From assembly GCA_942159475.1 (NCBI GenBank), contig OW804094.1:126776755-126840754 (forward strand): a stretch of DNA of 64,000 nt, in the 5' to 3' direction. The stretch is from Sthenelais limicola (taxonomy: Eukaryota; Annelida; Polychaeta; Phyllodocida; Sigalionidae). Under the pieces are notes generated by a model. It searched no databases and had not been told where the DNA came from. It worked only from the letters and a program-made list of their open reading frames with translations. Below are positions 56,671 through 64,000 of the stretch, in pieces. Every line of letters starts with the position of its first letter. The first letter of the stretch is position 1. Made by a program: the position numbers and the translations under genes.

Positions 56671-59201
56671 ATTAGTGTTATCGGGGGTTGGACAGAGACA
56701 TACTGCTCTCAGAAAGTATTGTGATGAGAACTTTGATGGAAAAGAACTTCTCTTGTTGTTATCAATATCAGTCTTGGCAGGCACACAACACCCGCGAGGT
56801 GGCTGAACGTTGGAAAAGAATAGGCTTGTCGGGTACAAGCAAACTCAATGTCAACTGACACAAGCGTTAGCTGTTCATCCCTCCACAACTGCCTATTCCC
56901 GAGATGCTGCACCAATAGCCGTCCCCTTCCCTACTTGGAGCGCGTGAAATACAAGCCCAGGTTTTGGAAGTGATCCCTGCGAAAATTGCATTCCCCTGTT
57001 CGGGAATATGGCGAGCATGTGTAGGTAAATTGACAGCCGTGTCCAACAATGAATTTTAATAGTCATCGAGAGCGGACTGTCATTTTTGTGTTGCCTCTGC
57101 ACCGAATAATGCAGATTGATGCCTTCTAAATGGCAGACTGTTGTGTCGGGGATTGCCACACAATGCGGTCTACTTTAGATTAATGTGGCCTGCTAGATTG
57201 GAAATTTCATTCCAGTTTGTGTGGTTTGTTGAAGTAATTATGACAGACTTGTGGGTGGCGGAATTGCCTGTCCCAGACGGTGGTCTTGCCGAAGCAGGGG
57301 CCACGACCTCGCGGGGGCTCTGATTCTCCATCGGAGAAATAAGGGGTTTGAAGAGAGCAGAAAAATGGAGTTTTGATGTTGTTTTTGTGACAGGCTCTGA
57401 TCTGATGTCATCAGGCTCACAAAGCCCGGCCACAATACGAGGCCGTCACCAGATTGAAGTCTCTATGGACGGTTCGCTTCCCTGCCTTGGCCCGAAGTGA
57501 GAAGACTGCCAGATCCTGGCTGCCACTAATACCATCTATGAGGATTGCAATCTGAAAGGGAAGAAAACCAATATCTGGTTTATCTGGCCTAAGAATGTAA
57601 ATCGAAAAATATTCCGACTCCTGCGAATGGAGGCGTTTCAAATTGATATGATGGTCCTCTGCCGATCTATTCATTGTAGTTGCTCTCCATTTACATGGAG
57701 AGAATAAGCTAAAGGCTCTTGTAGGCTGACAGTGGAATCCCTGGCCCTGGTAGAATCTTTGTACATATTTTATGTTTTCTGCAAATATCTATTATATTTG
57801 ATGCAGGTCATTGTTGAAGGCAGTGATGGCTTGGCATAATACATTTATATGGACTTATTGACATGCTACTCACAGACTCGGGTAAACGTAGACCCAAGAC
57901 AGATGGCCCGCCGTATTTAACATCTGAGATGGAAGTTGTCATAAAAGTTGGAGGAGACGAATGTAACTGAGGGGCTAGTGAGAGTAGGAATGGAAGTCAT
58001 GAAAGGTATGCAAGACAGGGGTAGACTATTATTAAAAGCAAAGGACAATTTGTCACATCCATGCTGAGGGTGCTGATGAGAGATGGATCGAGAGAAAGCT
58101 TTCTGTTATCTCCGAGACGGACGGCGGGGGATTCGGGCTTGGTCCTGAGAGACATGTATCACCAGGGAAATTTATTTGATTCATATGTTCTTCATCGTGC
58201 AATATATTGAACTGTCAGGCTTGGCGGTCATCATCACATTATGGCATGGGCCTTATTTATGTGACATCTCGGGCGAAATGGGCCTTCATGAATCCACCCC
58301 TCGCCGATTGTCAGCAATTTATGTCTCTGTCCGCTAACTGGCTTCAGATTAAAGTGGAAAGGAAAAGTGGACGAATCATCAGCGCTGGCAATTTTCGTTT
58401 TGTTGATACCATATACCAATATCGCCCGGGCGTTGTGCCACCGAGAAATATGATCATTTCTTTATTGATTAAATATTGCAAAGCGTGCAGAATGGCGTAT
58501 ATTGTGCAACTACTTCCAGTCAATTGCTTTTTGCCTATTACCAACACGATATTCCTTTGTGCAGAGCATCGGCGTTTTTTATCAATATGTAATGCACATT
58601 TATTTTGTATTTTTATTATGGCCCACAGTGTCTCGATTTGAAGCCTGCCTCCAAATGTCCAAATGTCAATATAGATTCGACTGGGCATACACGGTGCTTT
58701 GATAGGCAATAACCGCTTTCAACCAATCAGACCAGACAGTTAATGGTGAATAATTTCTAGTTCGCAAGTATATATGTGAAAAACGGATGGCTCTAATAGC
58801 CAGCTGGGCCCGCCTAATGCGTTTATTCCATGAAAGGCATTTTAGAAACGGGGAGGAGATCTAGCCTGAAAGCTATCAGATCATATTATAGGCAAAATTA
58901 TCACTTGGATGTATTGGGCACAAACAAATTGGAGCTTAATGCGTCGACTGTGATATTCTATAGTTTTCCTCTACCCATAGAAAAGTCCTTATTTACAGAT
59001 GTATCAACTAGTACAACCTGTAAAAGTATACTTGGAGGGATATTTAATAATAAAAAAGAGAAATAGTGTTTTTATACAATGTATACCTGTTCATATAGGT
59101 CTCACCCCAACCTAGCCTTCGACTGGGCTTTACGGAAACACTTTTTATATTTTGCCAGTTAGACTCATACTAATTTAATCGTAACTTTTATTTTTTTGCA
59201 G

Positions 59202-59393
59202 AATCGTTCACATTCTCGACAGAGATCGCGATCAAGAGGCGATAGCGACAGCGATTGCGAATCTGACTTAGATTTGAGGAAGGACCTGAAACCTGTCGGC
59301 CATTACGTTCATCACCGAGAAGAAATGCTTGAGCATATGTTCCGAAGTATCAGCAGCAAGAAGCTCAAGGCCATGATGCCAGAATGTGTCAAG
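59202..59393 (+). CDS. CAAP1: Internal exon of a CAAP1-like gene (caspase activity and apoptosis inhibitor 1)
   Basis: This is a 192-nt exon of 64 codons, phase 0 at both ends. A T-run ending in TTTGCAG precedes it, and a consensus AAG|GTGAGT donor follows. Residues 1-13 are an Arg/Ser-rich SR-like stretch. Residues 14-24 are acidic (Asp/Ser/Glu). The core then carries LKPV at 29-32, Y35, EML at 41-43, F47, KKL at 53-55, MP at 59-60 and VK at 63-64. From memory, human CAAP1 has the same layout: a charged Ser-rich N-terminus, then LKPV, an aromatic, EML, F, KKL, MLP and a closing LK. CAAP1 family proteins are described as inhibitors of caspase-driven apoptosis, with no known enzymatic motif. 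Reading through the donor gives only a spurious 22-residue tail. I found neither the start exon upstream nor the next exon in the remaining 4.6 kb, so this is one piece of a gene with long introns. The family call is confident; the exact function in this organism is inferred. Confidence 0.85.
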
Positions 59394-60302
59394 GTGAGTT
59401 GTGGTGTATTATTTCCCCTTCTATTTGTGTTAATCCTCAGAGATTTGGACCCTAGATAAATGTATCGATATCTTATTCGGTACATATGTCGATACTTTTC
59501 AGTCAATATTGTACAGTCCTTTTCTTCTTAGTCATTATTATTACCTCAGAAAAAGTCAGCATGAAGGTGTTAGCTAGAATTGGTTTGATCATGTAAATTC
59601 CCTGTAATTGACACCACACAAATAGGGCAACGTCGCTTTGTTCCTGATGTTACATATAACAATCTAATATGCATACAAATGGCAAATTAGTTGCAATTAA
59701 ATCCACCATTGTTCCGATCTACCCTAAACCCTTATCATATTAAGGGAGAGCAGGCATCTCTGTGGTAACTCTGTAACGACATGTACATTGCGAAGGCCTG
59801 ATATGCCGATGGCACCGACCCTTATACCATCCTTGTATATACGAACATAATGTTATTGAATGCCATTGATTTAACCCGGGGAAAGGGGACGTATTGGAAT
59901 AAGCCATTTTAAGTGATAGAACAGGGGAGCTGAGTGTCGCATGAAAAATAAAAGAAGCACGACTTCCATCCCTAATGGGATGTGATGAATGTGGGGTTAT
60001 CAATAGGGTTTTTGAATTATGTAAATGTGCATGTCTAAGCCCGCGCAAAGGGAAACTCACAGGGACTGGTGGCAGCGTACTGGAGGCTGTCCCTGCCTAA
60101 AGGCGATGTAATTGTATTTGTTCTAGCGCCATGCATCATTGATATACACAGATTTGTGAATTGCATGTTAGAAGCGGGCCGGCGAAATATTGTGATAATA
60201 TGACAAGTGTGGAATGACGTTTGATGTCTTGCAACTGAGCTCCACCGGTTTGCCTCAAATATCTGCGAGCCTACAGAAAGAGGAAAAGGAAGAAGAGTCG
60301 CT

Positions 60303-60420
60303 CAAAGAAACCTCCTTCCCCCCCTACCCCCCACCCCCCACCCCTGAGGTACTCTCCTTATCCTCCCCTACCCCACCCCACCCCCAGCCCCATCCCGCTC
60401 CCACCTTGCCAGCACACCAA
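60303..60420 (+). repeat. C-rich imperfect tract
   Basis: C-runs in CCCCACCC-type units in the presumed CAAP1-like intron, with i-motif or quadruplex potential on opposite strands. They give rise to a proline-rich spurious ORF. Confidence 0.8.
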
Positions 60421-60841
60421 CATCTCCTCATAGAACCGATGGACTCGCGGCTCATTTATCTTCATCTAACCCGATATACTTTTGTGAAATCATCATGATT
60501 ATGTGAAATGACACCACTGTTCATCAAAGGAATTGAAATGCGGTGGGCGCAACTCGTGTGCGCCGACTGTACCATATAAGTCATCAGACCCTTGCGGTGA
60601 GGGACCATAGATTTCACTTTCATCATTATCAGCGGATCTGAGCAGCTCTCCCTCCCTCTCTCTCTTTCTGAGTTGCTCATAGACGTGATCCAAGGCACTG
60701 CGATAATTTTGCCATAGGAAATGAGCCTTCCCTTCAGATCACGATGGCAGTGATTTGAAACGATGAAATATGAAGCCAGGATTAAAGTTAACATCATACA
60801 TATTTATAGACTCTGGGCTTGCCTTGTGTCCTCTTTCCCCC

Positions 60842-60864
60842 CTCTCTCACTCTCACTCTCACTG
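60842..60864 (+). repeat. (CTCTCA)n tract
   Basis: A short imperfect CTCTCA/CTCACT tract. Confidence 0.75.
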
Positions 60865-63800
60865 CCTGTCCCTGCACCTTCTGTAATGGGCGTGAACACA
60901 TCGATCCGAAGCACTGGGGAGTTAGTGTAATGCACTTTAAGGTGTTTATTTAGGCGATGGACTATTGTACCCTTCTTTTGGCCGGACGGAAATTAAGACA
61001 AACAACTATCTTTCATCATTCTTTCTCATTACCACGAATGGGAGATTATTGAACAACTAAGCCAGCTTCAGATTTCTGCGTATGTTCCTCCTCCTCTTTA
61101 CCACCTTGTATTTATTTCCATTGCTACCAGGTTGTTCATTAAATAATTAGCCTATAAATTTAATTAGTAATTCGTATTCGCATTCGTATTTCCACGCGTA
61201 CTATTAATACCTTCCAAATATAAAAGAACATTCCAGAACAAAAGAATACTCAAGATGTTGACAGGCTGGGTGTGTTATAAGTCATTGCAAAACGCAAAGA
61301 GATGATAGAGAATAATTCGCCCTTCTTCCTCCTCATATTGCCTTCTATTTTATCAAATTTGTCTTGCTTGTCTTTCTTTGATCATGAATCTTTAAGGCAG
61401 AATTGTGACGTAAATCCTGACAGAAATAATTTTCTTCGTTTGCTTAACTCGATCACGGGATGCTTATAAATACATAAAGTATTGTTGCTACTCAATTGGG
61501 ACAAACACCGATGGAGAGATGGAGAAAGTCGTCCCTTTTTCTCTACGCTCTATTTTAACAGTGTTTTGGTGAGTGGGGGAGAGTGTGTGTGGTCGTTTTT
61601 GTACTCAGATATGTGCCTCTCTTCTTTCATCAGCCCCCAATGTCTGGGGAATGCCTCCTTCCTCGCTCTGTCTGGCGCTTGTTGTCTTTTCTTCTGCTGA
61701 TTTGATTTCGTCTCCTTTCAAAGGGAAGAAATCCAATTCACATTGATTTAATTGTGAGGGCTTTTGGATATGGAGCGAGCTTAAATCATATAAGATATAG
61801 GACCTAGTGCAGAACAGATGAAAGCCAATGCGGACATAGGCCCCCATTGAAAGGCCACTCTATGACGTCGGTGCCAAGGGTGAAACGCGACAAAAAATAG
61901 GAGCGCCACAATGATTTAATAATTTTACCGGGTTTCAGATCTGCTCGGCAGTGGCGGTGGCGGTTTCAATGGAGTAATCCTATTTAAATTGGTTGTCTAA
62001 TGGAGGGACTCCATATGTGCGGCCAGGCAGTCCCACTTGATTAGGTCTCCTTTTAGAGCCGAATGTTTCATCAGGCAGAAGGGCATTGACGTTTTATAAC
62101 ACAAGCACCTCAGATCTTGCTTGTTTTTATCTGACTCGTCGTTTTAGAATAAAAACCCTCCAGAGACGTGTCCTCAAAGGTCCGGTCCTGCCAATATGCG
62201 CTGTCCAAGGCAAAGCATAACAGATCCAGGAAAGAAAATATAGACTCGATTAGAGATGGATCGTGTGGGACACAGAGAAAGGGAAAGGGCTAGGAAATAA
62301 AAAAGCTCTCCGTGTATATAGAGACAAAGCATGGTTCGATAGAAGTCAAGGGGGGATTTTAAAACCAATTTTGAGGTCTAATCTAGGCTGGTCGTGATTG
62401 ATTGATGACAATTAGTCTGGATTTGAGTCGGACACGGCCGGCTGTGTGTGTTCAGAGCGCCGTCGAGGCCAGCGTCATGCAAACATTCAATTTTCAATGG
62501 CACAGAATGTAATTTGTTGTCGCAGGATCATGCCTGACGCCCTTCCCATCTTCATGTATATTGGACCGCTGATGAAATAAAGAAATATGACAATTTTATT
62601 TCACACAGGACCGCCCCCGATGACAAAAAAAACTCAAGCTCGGGCGGTTACATTGTTAATGCGGCGAATATACATCGATAAACTGGAATATATGGAAATT
62701 TGATGGGACCTGTGGACAGAGTTGTGAGGCCTTCAGAGTCTATTGTCTTGCTGCTCCACGCCATGTTGGGCTATGCCGCAAATGATGGAAAAATTATGAG
62801 TGATGGAGAAATTGAGCTCAAGCCGGTATGTTGTATGCATACGTGATGTAAGGTGGCGAACTTGCTTTGCATGACACAGCAACACGCCTCCCCCCACCGA
62901 AAAATTTACTTTGGCAAGTAATCACCGTCTATGAGCGAGGTTATCTAAAAATTATGAAAAATGAATCCAGTGCATTGGTCGGGGTTTGTAATGTACATAC
63001 ATAATGTATCTATCTATCCATTCTGATGAGAAAGTTTGGATACCAAAACAGCCTTCCTCTGCAGCGGACCTTCCTGTATGGATATCCAATTTGAGTCTAT
63101 ATACTAAAGCCATATCTTATGTAAATTGGATATGAATACATTTGTTATTTTCGGTTGGGGATTATCCCAAGACTTTGCCCGACTAATCAATCACATCATC
63201 CCGTGTAATTATAGGTGTGTGGAATTGAAATTAGAAGGGCGGGGTAATCAATTTGGCGAGGTAAAGAGTTTTTTCTAAGATTTCCTTCAGGTCCTCGTAT
63301 CGGAATTGCGAAATTCTATGTCATTGTAGATTCCCATCAGGGTAGAGGGGGACATAATTTAGTTACAAGGGGATATTGCTAAACCGAGAGCGGGTATTGA
63401 AAAGTCTCGCTGCCCTGTCACTCGGGCTGGTCACTGTAGCATTATAATTTATGGTGGATAATATCCCTGACGAGTACTAAGGCTGGATCTGAAGCGGTGA
63501 GATGATCCTGTCGGATTGGGCGCCATTTTTGTGTGGTTGTTGATGAGTGTAATCATACAATGTGAATGCGGGGCTCGTATACGGCTGGTCTACCAGCTGT
63601 AAGCTCCGTGACGTGTTCATCAGCATGCCACCTCTCGGCCACTCAACTAATTCCTGAGAAGGGGGCATGTCATGTCCGGTCTGCACCGAGTTTGTCCAGG
63701 GGGCGTCGCGCGATTGTGGCATAAATTGTCGGGCAGGGTCAGCAGCGTAAGCATGGACAAGGCTAGCCTACAACCTTGGTCATGATTTACGACTTGATGA

Positions 63801-64000
63801 GTAATTTGTTTTACAAGTGAATGTTTAATGTGACTCGGTCCTTGTGATTTATGCCCACCAATAAGTAGGGGCTGACGAAGGTGGGCACGAAACGGGGCAG
63901 ACACAGACCTAATCTTCATATAAATTCAAATTTTGGCAGAAGAAATTTATAATGCGTGAAGGATGGGCCCCGTTGTCTCGGGACAAGGTGCTCTAGGCAT

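Larger units (their letters stand above)
54948..59201. other. Interval between the candidate exon and the CAAP1-like exon
   Basis: About 4.2 kb with no supported gene. A G12 homopolymer lies at 56659-56670. Open frames of 97-144 codons (for example 55205-55498, 56004-56339 and 58207-58641) lack recognisable domains or coding bias. The first CAAP1 exon would be expected here if the two genes do not overlap. I did not find an ATG-led exon ending in phase 0 with a Lys/Arg/Ser-rich product. Confidence 0.4.
59394..64000 (+). other. Presumed CAAP1-like intron, 5' part
   Basis: The sequence runs from the GTGAGT donor to the window end. I looked for a phase-0 acceptor followed by the family's next helical segment and found none, so the intron probably exceeds 4.6 kb. 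It includes a pyrimidine-rich stretch with C-runs (60303-60420), a (CTCTCA)-like tract (60842-60864), and unique GC-balanced stretches at 61850-62700 and 63200-64000 rich in TAAT and GATA-type words, compatible with intronic regulatory sequence. A run of Arg/Lys codons can be read near 60276, but it lies in a purine-rich patch and lacks exon structure. Confidence 0.5.

Noticed and set aside
58207..58641. 144-codon open frame (+)
   Set aside because: No domain, no coding bias, and a 121-codon frame is open on the opposite strand in the same place.
60214..60498. Frame reading Lys/Glu-rich then proline-rich residues, considered as the next CAAP1 exon
   Set aside because: It derives from a purine patch followed by a C-rich tract and does not resemble the expected conserved segment. 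No suitable acceptor in phase 0.
1..64000. Search for transposase, reverse transcriptase, integrase, CRISPR arrays and viral genes
   Set aside because: No open frame shows their motifs, and no regularly spaced repeat array exists beyond the listed simple repeats.

Overview
This window looks like gene-poor animal nuclear DNA. It has no bacterial or organellar gene organisation: no operons, no Shine-Dalgarno-led ORFs, and the longest open frame is 196 codons in low-complexity-rich sequence. The one securely recognised coding piece is a 64-codon internal exon (59202-59393, + strand) with canonical splice sites. It matches the conserved core of CAAP1 (caspase activity and apoptosis inhibitor 1). 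It is clearly diverged from my recollection of the vertebrate protein, so a non-vertebrate bilaterian is the best guess. I cannot name the phylum or species.

Layout. 1-4700 is anonymous sequence with a short GA-rich tract. 4.7-6.4 kb holds an inverted repeat, a long near-perfect hairpin bracketed by a 22-nt direct repeat, and a 188/245-bp tandem duplication. 7.4-10.1 kb is GC-balanced sequence with two CTCF-like motifs and low-complexity tracts. 10.1-13.0 kb is mostly AT-rich. 13.0-18.3 kb is rich in simple repeats, including (GA)n, (GGT)n, (CCA)n and a strong G-quadruplex tract near 16.1 kb. 18.3-23.3 kb is mixed and contains a cluster of five inverted repeats at 21.8-22.2 kb. 23.3-24.05 kb is pyrimidine-rich. 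24.2-48.1 kb alternates GC-balanced, homeodomain-motif-rich, unique-looking sequence with AT-rich blocks, and has essentially no convincing coding potential. 48.1-53.6 kb is GC-richer with several accidental ORFs. A possible terminal coding exon ends at 54947 (+). The CAAP1-like exon and about 4.6 kb of its following intron close the window.

Interpretation. I see no transposase, reverse transcriptase, tRNA, rRNA, snRNA or known conserved microRNA. The simplest reading is a cis-regulatory desert beside or inside a CAAP1-like bystander gene: long, unique, motif-rich noncoding sequence with few mobile elements. This rests on sequence texture and remains an inference. No new multi-gene system is visible. 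The most testable unusual items are the 5.3 kb hairpin, the 21.8-22.2 kb inverted-repeat cluster, the candidate terminal exon at 54.9 kb, and the orphan CAAP1 exon with no flanking exons found in the window.
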